This document shows, piece by piece, positions 22,431 to 35,327 of a DNA stretch of 64,000 nucleotides (the stretch's first letter is position 1; each line of letters starts with the position of its first letter). The notes below the pieces were generated by a model, which was given only the letters and a program-made list of their open reading frames with translations, was not told the DNA's origin and searched no databases. A program made the translations under genes and the position numbers. The stretch is from Panulirus ornatus (lineage: Eukaryota; Arthropoda; Malacostraca; Decapoda; Palinuridae), in contig NC_092249.1 of the NCBI RefSeq assembly GCF_036320965.1, forward strand, positions 11,481,447-11,545,446, written 5' to 3'.

Positions 22431-23778
22431 CCCACACGAACCAACTGTTCACTCTTTCACTGCTCTGTGCCTCATATAAGGATTATCAATAACTCTTAAA
22501 GGATAAAGGAGGAAAGATGTACGGACTGGAAAATATAAAGAAAGGAAGATAATTCCAAAGCTTTACTGTTCAAAGAAAGAAAGATGCATCATAATGGTCA
22601 AACTCATTTTGGCTACTCTCCACAGAGAAACCATGGGAAGAAACAACCACAGGTCCAGTCCTTAGTGGATGTGACATGTGAAGACAGCTCAAAAAACAGT
22701 GGATCAAATAATACATGAAAAGTCCAGAGAGGGCAGAAACATTATGGAAGACAGAAGGGATGTTCAAAGAGTTGTGATAGCAAGAGAGTTATTAAGGCAA
22801 AATGCTTTTGATTCCACTCTAGCTAAGAAAAAGCCACCCCAGCTATGCAAGCAGTATTCCATTCTGGGGTAAATGAAAGCCTCTCAATATGTAATAATTG
22901 CTCAGAAAAAAATAATGTCAGCATCTATACAACCACCCCTAGCTACTGGAAAGTAGATTCTGATATCCATTATGTGGGGTTTACAGGTAAAGGTTATACT
23001 ATGTCCAATATGTCTATGTTACTGCAAGGTCATATTATGGTACTCTGAAATCTTATTGTAAGAAACAAGTGAGATTCAGAAAAAGATATATGTAGAAACT
23101 GCATTTGTGCACTAAAGAATTTGAATTAACCAGGTTACTGCTTCTCCATTCTAAGGTGATGTGTGTCTAAATTCAAAGATCAAATATGTTCTATGCAAGA
23201 AAAGGGAGTGAAAAGAGGAAGAAAATGAGTTGAATTATGTAAATTAGCATAATCGAAGTTTTAAGAAAGAGGGGGCTAGAAGGTAAAGAAAGGGTAAAAA
23301 AGAAGATAATTCACAGAAAAAGGAAACAAGATTAGCATTTGGACAAAACCCTGAGAGATACCACTGCTGTGAGGATACCAGTAAGTGGGAGAAGTGACTC
23401 TTTCAATGGCTTCCAAAATGGAGCAATGAGAAAGGAAGTCATGAAACAGACAACAAAGAGCATGAGAAATGCCAGAGGAAGTAAGTTTAGAAAGCAAAGA
23501 CTTCTGCAACATCCTGCCAAATGCACTGAAGATGTTGAGAGCCACAACAAAAGATTCATCTAATTCTCCATGTGGGGGGGACCAATGGTGAAACACATAG
23601 GAGAGATAACCACAGTGAACCTTGTACCACAAAAGCCATATCTTTGATATCATTGAAGGGAAAATTTTCTAAAGTCTTTAAGAAAGTGAAAGTTAATGAG
23701 AGTTTCAAAAAACTTAAAGATACAGATGAGAGTGATAGGGCAATGGTTAGAAGAAATTGTACAGCCTACTTTCTTAGG
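22431..23778. other. Purine-rich low-copy or ancient repeat DNA
   Basis: The plus strand is rich in A and G, with frames up to about 80 codons that show no domain. No RTE or PLE sequence is seen. It may be an unrecognised old repeat. Confidence 0.5.
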
Positions 23779-25221
23779 CTGGTGGTGTGCAAAGTTAGAG
23801 ACTCAGGGAAAATGATTTGGTAAACAGAGAAGAGGTAGTGAAAGCTTTGCGGAAGATGAAAGCTGACAAGGCGGCGGGATTGCAGTGGAATTTATCAAAA
23901 ATTGGGGTGACTGTGTTGTTGACTGGTTGGTCAGGATATTCTCAATGTATGTATGGCTCATGGTGAAGTGCCTGAAGATTGACGGATTGAATGCATAGTG
24001 CCATTGTACAAAGGCAAAGGGGATAAAGGTGAGTGTTCAAATTACAGAGGCATAAGTTTGTTGAGTATTCCTGGGAAATTATATGGGAGGGTATTGAATG
24101 AGAGGGTGAAGGCATGTACAGAGCATCAGATTGAGGAAGAACAGTGTGGTTTCAGAAGTGGTAGAGGATGTGTAGATCAGGTGTTTGCTTTGAAGAATGT
24201 ATGTAAGAAATACTTAGAAAAACAAATGGATTTGTACATAGCTTTTATGGATCTGGAGAGGGCATACAATAGAGTTGACAGAGAGACTCTGGGGAAGGTA
24301 TTAAGAGGATATGTTGTGAGAGGTAAGTTACTACAAGCTGTGAAAAGTTTTTATCGACAATGAAAGGCATGTGTATGAGTAGGAAGAGAGGAAAGTGATT
24401 GGCTCTCAGTGAGTCGGTTTGTGGCAGGGGTGCGTGATGTCTCCATGGTTGTTTAATTTGTTTATGGATGGGGATGTTAGGGAAGTGAATGCAAGGGTTT
24501 TGGAGAGTTGGGCAAGTATGCAGTCTGTTGTGGATGAGAGAGCTTGGGAAGAGAATCAGTTGTTGTTTGCGGATGATACAGTGCTGGTGGCTGATTTGGA
24601 TAAGAAACTGCAGAAGCTGGTGACTGAGTTTGGTAAAGTGTGTGAAAAAAGAAAGCTGAGAGTAAATGTGAATAAGAGCAAGGTTATTAGGTACATTAAG
24701 GTTGAGAGACAAGTCAATTGGGAGGTAAATTTGAAGGAAGAAAAACTGGAGGAAGTGAAGAGTTTTAGATATCTGGGAGTGGATTTGGCAGCGCATGGAA
24801 CTATGAAAGTGGAAGGGAGTCACAGTATGGGGCTAAGGGGGCGAAAATTCTGGGAGCATTGAAAAATGTGTGGAAGGCGAGAACATTATCTCGGAAAGCA
24901 AAAATGGGTATGTATGAAGGAATTGTGGTTCTAACAATGTTATATGGTTGCAAGGCATATGCTATAGAGAGAGTTGTGCGGAGGAGGGTGGATGGGCTGG
25001 AAATGAGATGTTTGAGGGCAATATGTGGTGCGAGTTGGTTTCATCGAGTAAGTAATGAAAGGGTAAGAGAGATGTGTGGTAATAAATAGAGTGTGGTTGA
25101 GAGAGCAGAAGAGGGTGTATTGAAGAGATTTGGTCACATGAAGAGAATGAGTGAGAAAAAATTGACAAAAAGGATATATGTGTCAGAGGTGGAGGGAACG
25201 AGGAGAAGTGGGAGACCAAAT
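23779..25221 (+). mobile_element. RTE-like LINE copy I, truncated at both ends
   Basis: Plus-strand RT segment. An open stretch at 23998-24363 (P-L-Y-K-G-K-G to motif A region) is followed by 24419-24862 (V-M-S-P-W-L-F, L-L-F-A-D-D-T) and 24859-25089 (thumb). It ends at 25221 in the G-R-P-N region, where a 3' tail fragment in the opposite orientation abuts. Several frameshifts and substitutions (M-D-L-E-R-A-Y-N in motif A) show it is inactive. Confidence 0.82.
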
Positions 25222-25229
25222 TATTATCA

Positions 25230-25373
25230 TTATCATACTTTGTCGCTGTCTCCCACGTTAGCGAGGTAGCGCAAGGAAATAGATGAAAGAATGGCTCAAC
25301 CCACCCACATACACATGTATATACATACATGTCCACACACGCACATATGCATACCTATACATCTCAACGTTTT
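25230..25373 (-). mobile_element. RTE 3' tail fragment J
   Basis: About 140 bases of minus-strand terminal 3' UTR (tttgtcgctgtctcccacg, then the CA/TA-rich segment), without coding sequence. It ends at atctcaacgt. Confidence 0.8.
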
Positions 25374-25393
25374 ATATTCATTTATTCATCTAT

Positions 25394-28306
25394 TATACTT
25401 TGTTGCTGTCTCCCACGTTAGCGAGGTAGCGCAAGGAAACATACAAAAGAAATGGCCCAACCCACCCATATACACATGTATATACATACACGTCCACATA
25501 CAGCACATATACATACCTGTACATCTCAACGTATACATATATACACACACAGACATATACATATATAGTCATGAACATAATTCATACCGTCTGCCCTAAT
25601 TCATTCCCGTCGCCACCCCGCCAATCATGAAATGACAACCCCCTCCCCCCTCATGAGCACGAGGTAGCACTAGGAAAAGACAACAAAGGCCCCACTTGTC
25701 CACACTCAGTCTCTAGCTGTCATGTATAATGCACTGAAACTACAGCTCCCTTTCCACATCCAGGCCCCACAGAACTTTCCATGGTTTACCCAAGATGCGT
25801 CACATGCCCTCGTTCAATCCATTGACAGCACGTCCACCTCGGTATACCATATCGTTCCAATTCACTCTATTCCTTCCATGCCTTTCACCCTCATGCATGT
25901 TCAGGCCCCGATCACTCAAAATCTTTTTCACTCCAGCTTTCCACCTCCAATTTGGTCTCCCACTTCTCCTTATTCCCTCCACCTCTGACACATATATCCT
26001 CTTGGTCAATCTTTCCTCACTCATTCTCTCCATGTGACCAAACCTTTTCAATACACCCTCTTCTGCTCTCTCAACCACACTCTTTTTATTACCACACATC
26101 TCTCTTACCCTTTCATTACTTACTCGATCAGACCACCTCGCACCACATATTGTCCTCAAACATCTCATTTCCAGCACATCCACCCTCCTCCACACAACTC
26201 TATCTATAGCCTACGCCTCGTAACCATATAACATTGTTGGAACCACTATTCCTTCAAACATACCCATTTTTGCTTCCCAAGATAATGTTCTGGAATTCCA
26301 CGTACTTTTCAACGCTCTCAAAACTTTCACCCCCTCCCCCACCCTATGATTCACATCCGCTTCCATGGTTCCATCCACTGCCAAATCCATTCCCAGATAC
26401 CTAAAACACTTCACGTCCTCCAGTTTTTCTCCATTCAAACTTACCTCCCAATTGACTTGACCCTCAACCCTCAACTGCTCTTATTCACTTTTACTCTCAG
26501 CTTTCCTCTTTCACACACTTTACCAAACTCAGTCACCAGATTATGCAGTTTCTCACCCGAACAGCCACCAGTGCTTTATCATCAGCAAACAACAACTGAC
26601 TCACTTCCCAAGCTCTCTCATCCACAACAGACTGCATACTTGCCCCTCTTTCCAAAACTCTTGCATTCACCTCCCTAACAACCCCATCCATAAACAAATT
26701 AAACAACCATGGAGACATCACACACCCCTGCCGCAAACCAACATTCACTGAATACCAATCAACCTCTCTTCCTACACTTACACATGCCTTACATCCTTGA
26801 TAAAAACTTTTCACTGCTTCTAACAACTTGCTTCCCACAACATATATTCTTAATACCTTCCACACAGCATCTCCATCAACTCTATCATAGGCCTTCTCCA
26901 GGTCCATAAATGCTACATACAAATCCATTTGCTTTTCTAAGTATTTCTCATACATTTTTCAAAGCAAACACCTGATCCACACATCCTCTACCACTTCTGA
27001 AACCACACTGTTCTTCCCCAATCTGATGCTCTGTACATACCTTCACCCTCTCAATCAATACCCTCCCATATGATTTACCAGGAATACTCAACAAACTTAT
27101 ACCTCTGTAATTTGAGCACTCACTCTTATCCCCTTTGCTTTTGTACAATGGCACTATGCAAGCATTCCGCCAGTCCTCAGGCACCTTACCGTGAGTCATA
27201 CATACATTAAATAACCTTACTAACCAGTCAACAATACAGCCAGCCCCCTTTTTTATACATTCCACTATAGTACCATCCAAACCCGCTGCCTTTCCAGCTT
27301 TCATCTTCCAAAAAGCTTTTACTACCTCTTCTCTGTTTACCAAATCATTCTCCCTAACCCTCTCACTTTGCACACCATCTCGACCAAAACACCCTATATC
27401 TGCCACTCTATCATCAAACACATTCAACAAATCTTCTAAATACTCACTCCATCTTCTCAAATCTCCACTACTTGTTATCACCTTCCCATTAGCCCCCTTC
27501 ACTGATGTTCCCATTTGTTCCCTTGTCTTACGCATTTTATTTACCTCCTTCCAAAACATCTTTTTATTCTCCCTAAAATCTAATGATACTCTCTCACCCC
27601 AACTCTCATTTGCCCTTATTTTTACCTCTTGCACCTTTCTCTTGACCTCCTGCCTCTTTCTTTTATACATCTCCCACTCATTTGCATTATTTCCCTGCAA
27701 AAAATCGTCCAAATGCCTCTCTTTTCTCTTTCACTAATAATCTTACTTCTTCAGCCCACCACTCACTCCCCTTTATAATCTGCCCACCTCCCACACTTCT
27801 TATGCCACAAGCATCTTTTGCAAAAGCCATCACTGCTTCCCTAAATACATCCCATTCCTCCCCCACTCCCCTTACCTCCTCTGTTTTCACCTTTTTCCAT
27901 TCTGTACTCAGTCTCTCCTGGTACTTCACACAAGTCTCCTTCCCAAGCTCACTTACTCTCACCACTCCCTTCACCTCAACATTCTCTCTTCTTTTCTGAA
28001 ATCCTCTAAAAATCTTCACCTTCGCATCCACAAGATAATGATCAGACATCCCTCCAGTTGCACCTCTCAACACATTAACATCCAAAAGTCTCTCTTTTGC
28101 ACGCCTATCAATTAACACGTACTCTAATAACGCTCTTTGGCCATCTCTCCTACTTACATACATATACTTATTTATATCTTTTCAAACCAGGTATTCCCAA
28201 TCACCAGTCCTTTTTCAGCACATAAATCTACAAGCTGTTCACCATTTCCATTTACAACACTGAACATCCCATGTACACCAATTATTTCCTTAACTGCCAC
28301 ATTACT
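25394..28306 (-). mobile_element. RTE-like LINE copy K, 5' truncated
   Basis: Minus-strand copy with long 3' UTR (25394-25800), C-terminal tail and RT (25800-27300), linker (27300-27750) and part of the endonuclease (27687-28306, through V-N-G-N-G-E-Q-L-V-D-L and V-A-V-K-E-I-I-G). It breaks at cattactca, directly joined to the 3' UTR of copy L. The ORF has multiple frameshifts, and motif C is mutated (L-F-A-D-D-K). Confidence 0.85.
26948..27712 (-). pseudogene. RTE linker and RT fingers fragment (copy K)
   Basis: A 254-codon stretch holds the basic linker (K-R-K-R-Q-E-V-K-R-K-V-Q), N-K-M-R-K-T-R-E-Q-M-G-T-S-V-K, G-K-A-A-G-L-D-G, L-Y-K-S-K-G-D-K-S-E-C-S and C-G-F-R-S-G-R-G-C-V-D-Q-V. It shifts frame just before motif A; the palm continues at 26533-26955. 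Inactive LINE remnant. Confidence 0.8.
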
Positions 28307-30642
28307 CAACGTATACATATATATACACACACAGACATATACGTATATACACAAGTACATAATTCATACTGTCTGCCCTTATTCATTCCCATCACCACCC
28401 CGCCACACATGAAATGACAACCCGCTCCCCCAGCATGTGCACAAGGTAGCACTAGGAAAAGACAACAGAGGCCACATTCGTCCACACTCAGTCTCTAGCT
28501 GTCATGTATAATGAACCAAAACCATAGCTGCCTTTCCACATCCAGGCCACACAAATCTTTCCATGGTTTACCCCAGACGCTTCACATGCCCTGGTTCAAT
28601 CCATTGACAGCATGTCCACCCCGGTATATCACATCGTTTCAATTCACTCTATTCCTTGCATGCCTTTCACCCTCCTGCATCTTCAGGCCCCGATCACTCA
28701 AAATCTCTTTCACTCCATCTTTCCACTTCCAATTTGGTCTCCCACTTCTCCTCATTCACTCCACCTCTGACGCATATATCCTCTTGGTCAATCTTTCTTC
28801 ACTCATCCTCTCCATGTGACCAAACCTTTTCAAAACACTCTCTTCTGCTCTCTCAACCACACTCTTTTTATTACCACACATCTCTCTCATCCTTTCGTTA
28901 TTTACTCGATCAAACCATCTCACACCACATACTGTCCTCAAACATCTCATTTCCAGCACATCCACCCTCCTCCACAAAACTCTATCTATAGCCCATGCCT
29001 CGCAACCATATAACATTGTTGGAATCACTATTCCTTCAAACATACACGTTTTTGCTTTCCGAGATAACACTCTTGCCTTCAACACATTTTTCAACGCTCC
29101 CAGAACTTTCGCCTCCTCCCTCACCCTATGACTCACTTCCGCTTCCATGGTTCCATCTGCTGCCAAATCCACTCCCAGATATCTAAAACTTCCTCTAGTT
29201 TTTCTCCATTCAAACTTACCTCCCAATTGACTTGTCCCTCAACCCTACTGTACCTAATAACCTTGCTCTTATTCACATTTACTCTCAGCTTTCTTCTTTC
29301 ACACACTTTACCAAACTCAGTCACCAGTTTCTGTAGTTTCTTACCTCAATCAGCCACCAGCGCTGTATCATTAGTGAACAACAACTGACTCACTTCCCAA
29401 GCTCTCTCATCCACAACAGACTGCATACTTGCCCCTCTCTCCAAAACTCTTGCCTTCACCTCCCTAATAACCCCATCCATAAACAAATTAAACAACCATG
29501 GAGACATCACACACCCCTGCCGCAAACCTACATTCACTGAGAACCAATCACTTTCCTCTCTTCCTACTCGTAAACATGCCTTACATCCTCGATAAAAACT
29601 TTTCACTGCTTCTAACAACTTGCCTCCCACACCATATATTCTTAATACCTTCCACAGAGCATCTCTATCAACTCTATCATATGCCTTCTCCAGATCCATA
29701 AATGCTACATACAAATCCATTTGTTTTTCTAAGTATCTCTCACATACATTCTTCAAAGCAAACACCTGATCTACACATCCTCCACCACTTTTAAAACTAC
29801 ACTGCTCTTCCCCAATCTGATGCTCTGTACATGCCTTCACCCTCTCAATCAATACCCTCCCATATAATTTTCCAGGAATACTCAACAAACTTATACCTCT
29901 GTAATTTGAGCACTCACTTTTATCCCCTTTGCCTTTGTACAATGGCACTATGCAAGCATTCCGCCAATCCTCAGACACCTCACCATGAGTCATACATACA
30001 TTAAAAAACCTTACTAACCAGTCAACAGTACAGTCACCCCCTTTTTTAATAAACTCCACTGCAATACCATCCAAACCCGCTGCCTTGCCGGCTTTCATCT
30101 CCCGCAAAGCTTTTACTACCTCTTCTCTATTTACCAAATCATTCTCCCTAACCTTCTCTCTTTGCACACCACCTCGACCAAAACACCCTATATCTGCCAC
30201 TCTATCATCAAACACATTCAACAAACCTTCAAAATACTCACTCCATCTCCTTCTCACTTCGCCACTACTTGTTGCCACATCCCCATTAGCCCCCTTCACT
30301 GATGTTCCCATTTGTTCCCTTGTTTTACGTACTTTATTTACCTCATATCAAAACATCTTTTATTCTTAAAATTCAATGATACTCTCTCACCCCAACTCTC
30401 ATTTGCCCTCTTTTTTGCCTCTTGCGCCTTTCTCTTGACCTCCTGCCTCTTTCTTTTATACATTTCCCAGTCATTTGCATTATTTCCCTGCAAAAATCAT
30501 CCAAATGCCTCTCTCTTCTCTTTCACGAATAATCTTACTTCTTCATCCCACCACTCACTACCCTTTCTAATCTGCCTACCTCTCACGCTTCTTATGCCAC
30601 AAGTATCTTTTCGCAAGCCATCTCTACTTCCCTAAATACATA
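28307..30642 (-). mobile_element. RTE-like LINE copy L, lacking both termini
   Basis: Minus-strand copy beginning inside the long 3' UTR (the terminal block is missing) and ending in the linker near 30642. RT is largely open at 29346-30311 (321 codons with motifs A and B and L-F-T-N-D in place of L-F-A-D-D, so one catalytic Asp is lost). Thumb and tail lie at 28756-29226. Confidence 0.85.
29346..30311 (-). pseudogene. RTE reverse transcriptase, catalytic motif mutated (copy L)
   Basis: A 321-codon open stretch runs from the linker (M-G-T-S-V-K-G-A-N-G) through G-L-D-G-I-A-V-E-F, P-L-Y-K-G-K-G, M-D-L-E-K-A-Y-D and L-R-Q-G-C-V-M-S-P-W-L-F to L-L-F-T-N-D-T-A-L. The change of the palm motif to T-N-D removes a metal-binding Asp. 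The fingers carry C-S-F-K-S-G-G-G for C-G-F-R-S-G-R-G. The frame stops just past motif C. Confidence 0.82.
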
Positions 30643-31081
30643 ACTTTCTTAGGGATTGGTTACAATAAGGCATGCTTCTAAGGAGAGGGGAATGTTTGGA
30701 ATTGCAAATAAAGATGATAAAGCTAAGCATGAAATGGAGCTAACTCTGAGGCACATTCCCTGAGGACAAGAGGAGGTATGCCATTTGAGCCACATGCTTT
30801 CTCACTTGCAGGGAAGAGTACTCAAAGGATTTCATACAAGAAATACATAAAAATAGGCAGAAACTCAGTGGGAGGAGATTGAAGGGAGAATTCTAGATGT
30901 GGAATAATCCAAAATAAAGTGAGACAAAATCAATGAGTCAAAAAAGCAACTTCATCAGAGTGACCTGGTTGAAAAAGAAGAAAGGCTGAACTGCAAAAGC
31001 TATTGGTGATGATTTTGGTTATATAACATAAAGACTTATCAGCTCAAGAAGAGGTCAAATACACTGAGTTTATTGTCAAAT
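30643..31081. other. Low-copy DNA
   Basis: Purine-rich stretch of about 440 bases between RTE copies L and M, with no gene or repeat that I recognise. Confidence 0.5.
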
Positions 31082-31248
31082 TTATCCCTGGGGATAGGGG
31101 AGAAAGAATACCTCCCACGCATTCCTCACATGTTGCAGAAGGCGGAAGCAGGGGGCTAGAAAACCTTCCCTCCTTGTATTTAACTTTCTAAAAGGGAAAA
31201 CAGAAGAAGAAGTCCATGGGGAGTGCTCATCGTCCTTGAAGGCTCAGA

Positions 31249-31824
31249 TTGGTGTATCTAAATGTGTGTGGATGTAACCAAGATGAGAAAAAAGGAGAGA
31301 TTGGTAGTATGTTAGAGGAAAGGAACATGGATGTTTTGGCTCTGAGTGAAACGAATCTCAAGGGTAAAGGGCAAGAGCAGTCTGGGAATGTCTTGGGATT
31401 AAAGTCAGGGGTTAGTGAGAGGACAAGAGCAAGGGAAGGAGTAGCACTACTGAAACTGAAGTGGTGGGAGTATGTGATAGAGTGTAAGAAGGTAAACTCT
31501 AGATTGATATGGGTAGAACTGAAAGTGGATGGAGTGAGATGGGTGATTATTGGTGTATATGCACCTGGGCATGAGAAGAAAGATCATGAGAGGCAAGTGT
31601 TTTGGGAGCAACTGAGTGAGTGTGTTGGTAGTTTTGATGCACGAGACCAGGTTACAGTGATGGGTGATTTGAATGCAAAGGTGAAAAATCAGGCAGTTGA
31701 GGGAATAATTGGTGTACATGCAGTGTTCAGTGTTGTAAATGGAAATGGTGAACAGCTTGTAGATTTATGTGCTAAAAAAGGACTGGTGATTGGGAATACC
31801 TGGTTTAAAAAGAGATATACATAA
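31249..31824 (+). pseudogene. RTE endonuclease, N-terminal two thirds (copy M)
   Basis: A 191-codon open stretch runs V-Y-L-N-V-C-G-C-N-Q-D, L-S-E-T-N-L-K-G (the Lys of S-E-T-K is changed), G-V-Y-A-P-G-H-E-K-K, M-G-D-L-N-A-K-V, V-N-G-N-G-E-Q-L-V-D-L and I-G-N-T-W-F-K-K-R. The stop at 31824 is created by a frameshift near the insertion site. The rest of the domain is at 32967-33230 (D-Y-V-L-I-D-R, then S-D-H-H-R-V in place of S-D-H-Y-L-V). Confidence 0.82.
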
Positions 31825-31828
31825 GTAT

Positions 31829-32954
31829 GAAAGAGGGGCAAGTATGCAGTCTGTTGTGGATGAGAGAGCATGGAAAGTGAGTCAGTTGTTATTCACTGAT
31901 GATGCAGCGCTGGCGGCTGATTCATGTGAGAAACTGCAGAAGCTGGTGACTGAGTTTGGTAAAATGTGTGAAAGAAGAAAGCTGAGAGTAAATGTGAATA
32001 AGAGCAAGGTTATTAGGTACAGTAGGGTTGAGGGTCAAGTCAACCGTGAAATAAGTTTGAATGAAGAAAAACCTGGAGGAAGTGAAGTGTTTTAGATATC
32101 TGGGAGTGGATTTGGCAGTGGATGGAACCATGGAAGTGGAAGTGAATCATAGGGTGGGGGAGGGGGCGAAAATTCTGGAAGCGTTGAAGAATGTGTGGAA
32201 GTCGAAAACATTAATAATAGGGTAAGAGAGATGTGTGGTAATAAGAAGAGTGTGGTTGAAAGAGCAAAAGAGAGTGTTTTGAAATGGTTTGGTCACATGG
32301 AGAGAATGAGTGCGGAAAGATTGACCAAGAGGATATATGGGTCAGAGGTGGAGGAAATGAGAAGTGGGAGACCAAATTGGAGGTGGAAAGATGGAGGGAA
32401 AAAGATTTTGAGTGATTGGGGCCTGAACATGCAGGAGGGTGAAAGGCGAGCAAGAAATAGAGTGAATTGGAACGATATGGTATACCGGGGTCGACGTGCT
32501 GTCAATGGATTGAACCAGGGCATGTGAAGCATCTGGGGTAAACCATGGAAAGTTCTGTGGGGCCTGGATATGGAGAGGGAGCTGTGGTTTCGGTGCATTA
32601 TTACATGACAGCTAGAGAATCAGTGTGAACGAATGTGGCCTTTGTTGTCTTTTCCTAGCGCTACCTCGCACACATGAGGGGGGAAGGGAGTTGTTATTTC
32701 ATGTGTGGCGGGGTGGTGATAGGAATGAATAAAGGGAGACAGCATGAATTATGTACATGTGTATATATGTATATGTCTGTGTGTGTATATATACGTATAT
32801 GTTGAGATGTATAGGTATGTATATTTGCGTGTGTGGACGTGTATGTATATACATGTGTAGTTGGGTGGGTTGGGCCATTCTTTCGTCTGTTTCCTTGCGC
32901 TACCTCGCTCATGCGGGAGACAGCGACAAAGAAAAATATATAAATAAATATGTA
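31829..32954 (+). mobile_element. Nested RTE insertion with 12-bp target-site duplications
   Basis: A 5' truncated, internally deleted RTE copy begins in the RT palm (R-G-A-S-M-Q-S-V) and ends with the terminal 3' block and an A/T-rich tail. It is bracketed by perfect 12-base direct repeats atacataagtat at 31817-31828 and 32955-32966. The host element is continuous across the duplication. A second internal deletion at about 32207 removes most of the thumb between K-N-V-W-K-S and R-V-R-E-M-C-G-N-K-K. Confidence 0.92.
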
Positions 32955-33757
32955 ATACATAAGTATACATATGTTAATAGGAGAGATGGCCAGGGAGCAT
33001 TATTGGATTATGTGTTAATTGATAGGTGTGCGAAAGAGAGACTTTTGGATGTTAATGTGCTGAGAAGTGCAACTGGAGGGATGTCTGATCATCATCGTGT
33101 GGAGGCAAAGGTGAAGATTTGTAGAGGTTTTCAGAAAAGAAGAGAGAATGTTGGGGTGAAGAGAGTGGTGAGAGTAAGTGAGCTTGGGAAGGCGACGTAT
33201 GAGAAAGTACCAGGAGAGAATGAGTAGAGAATGGAAAAGGTGAGAACAAAGGACATAAGGGGAGTGGGGGAAGAATGGGATGTATTTAGGGAAGCAGTGA
33301 TGGCTTGCGCAAAAGATGCTTGTGGCATGAGAAGCGTGGGAGGTGGGCAGATTAGAAAGGGTAGTGAGTGGTGGGATGAAAAAGTAAGATTATCAATGAA
33401 AGAGAAGAGAGATGCATTTGGACAATTTTTGCAGGGAAAAAATGCAAATGAGTGGGAGATGTATAAAAGAAAGAGGGAGGAGGTCAAGTGAGAGGTGCAA
33501 GAGGTGAAAAAGAGGGCAAATGAGAGTGGGGTGAGAGAGTATAATCAAATTCTAGGGAGAATAAAAAGACGTTTTGGAAGGAGGTAAATAAAGTGCGTAA
33601 GACAAGGGATCAAATGGGAACATCAGTGAAGGGGGCTAATGGGGAGGTGATAATAAGTAGTGGTGATGTGGGAAGGAGATGGAGTGAGTATTTTGAAGGT
33701 TTGTTGAATGTGTTTGATGATAGAGTGGCTGATATAGGGTGTTCTGGTTGAAGTGGT

Positions 33758-35327
33758 GTGCAAAGTGAGAAGGTTAGGGAGAATGATTTGGTAAACAGAA
33801 AAGAGGTAGTAAAACCTTTGTGGAAGATGAAAGCCGGCAAGGCAGTGGGTTTGGATGGTATTGCAGTGGAGTTTATTAAAAAAGGGGGTGACTGTGTTGT
33901 TGACTTGTTGGTAAGGTTATCTAATGTATGTGTGACTCATGGTGAGGTGCCTGAGGATTGGCGGAATGCGTGCATAGTGCCACTGTACAAAGGCAAAGGG
34001 GATAAGAGTGAGTGCTCAAATTACAGAGCTATCAGTTTGTTGAGTATTCCTGGGAAAATATATGGGAGGGTATTGACTGAGAGGGTGAAGGCATGTACAG
34101 AGCATCACATTGGGGAAGAGCAGTGTGGTTTCAGAAGTGGTAGAGAATGTGTGGATCAGGTGTCTGCTTTGAAGCATGTATGTGAGAAATACTTAGAAAA
34201 GCAAATGGATTTGTATGTACCATTTATGGATCTGGAGAAGTATATGATAGAGTTGATAGATATGCTCTGTGGAAGGTATTAAGAATCAATGGTGTGGGAG
34301 GCAAGTTGTTAGAAGCAGTGAAAAGTTTTTATCAAGGATGTAAGGCATGTGTACATGTATAGGAGGACAGGAAAGTGATTGGTTCTCAGTGAATGTTGAT
34401 TTGCGGCAGGGGTGCGTGACATCTCCATGGTTGTTAAATTTGTTTATGGATGGGGTTGTTAGGGAGGTGATTGCAAGAGTTTTGGAAAGAGGGGCAAGTA
34501 TGCAGTCTGTTGTGGATGAGAGAGCTTGGGAATTGAGTCACTTGTTGTTTGTTGATGATACAGTGCTGGTGGCTGATTCGGATGAGAAACTGCAGAAGCT
34601 GGTGACTGAGTTTCGTAGAGTGTATGAAAGAAGAAGGCTGAGAGTAAATGTGAATATGAGCAAGGTTAGGTTAGGTACAGTAGGGTTGACGGCCAAGTCA
34701 CTTGGGAGGTAAGTTTGAATGGAGAAAAACTGGAGGAAGTGAAGTGTTTTAGATATCTGGGAGTGGATTTGGCAGCAGATGGAACCATGGAAGTGGAAGT
34801 GAATCATAAGGTGGGGGAGGAAGTGAAAGTCTTGGGAGTGTTGAAAAATGTGTGGAAGTCAAGACCATTATCTTGGAAAGCAAAAATGGGTATGTTTGAA
34901 GGGATAGTGGTTCCCAACTATGTTATATGGTTGCAAGGCGTGGGCTATAGACAGAGTTGTGTGGAGGAGGGTGGATGTGTTGGAAATGAGATGTTTGAGG
35001 AAAATATGTGGGGTGAGGTGGTTTGATCGAGTAAGTAATGAAAGGGTAAGAGAGATGTGTGGTAATAAAAAGAGTATGGTTGAGAGAGCAGAAGAGGGTG
35101 TTTTGAAATGGTTTGGTCACATGGAGAGAATGAGTGAGGAAAGACTGAGGAGGGAACGAGGAGAAGTGGGAGACCAAATTGGAGGTGGAAAGATGGAGTG
35201 AAAAAGATTTTCAGTGATTGGGGCCTGAACATGCAGGGGAGTGAAAGGCGTGTAAGGACTAGAGTGAATTGGAACGATGTGGTATACCAGGGTCGACGTG
35301 CTGTCAATGGATTGAACCAGGGCATGT
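33758..35327 (+). pseudogene. RTE reverse transcriptase region, frameshifted (copy M)
   Basis: Open stretches 33758-34282 (fingers and L-Y-V-P-F-M-D-L-E-K, frame lost right after motif A), 34347-34712 (L-R-Q-G-C-V-T-S-P-W-L-L to L-L-F-V-D-D-T-V-L), 34715-35026 and 34920-35201 (thumb and tail) cover the whole RT. A small gap in the tail removes the L-T-K-R-I-Y-V-S-E-V block. The last block ends V-N-G-L-N-Q-G-M at about 35327, and the 3' UTR follows. Confidence 0.8.

Noticed and set aside
23276..23823. Overlapping frames on both strands as a small gene
   Set aside because: Purine-strand bias produces long frames on both strands here; no recognisable motif.
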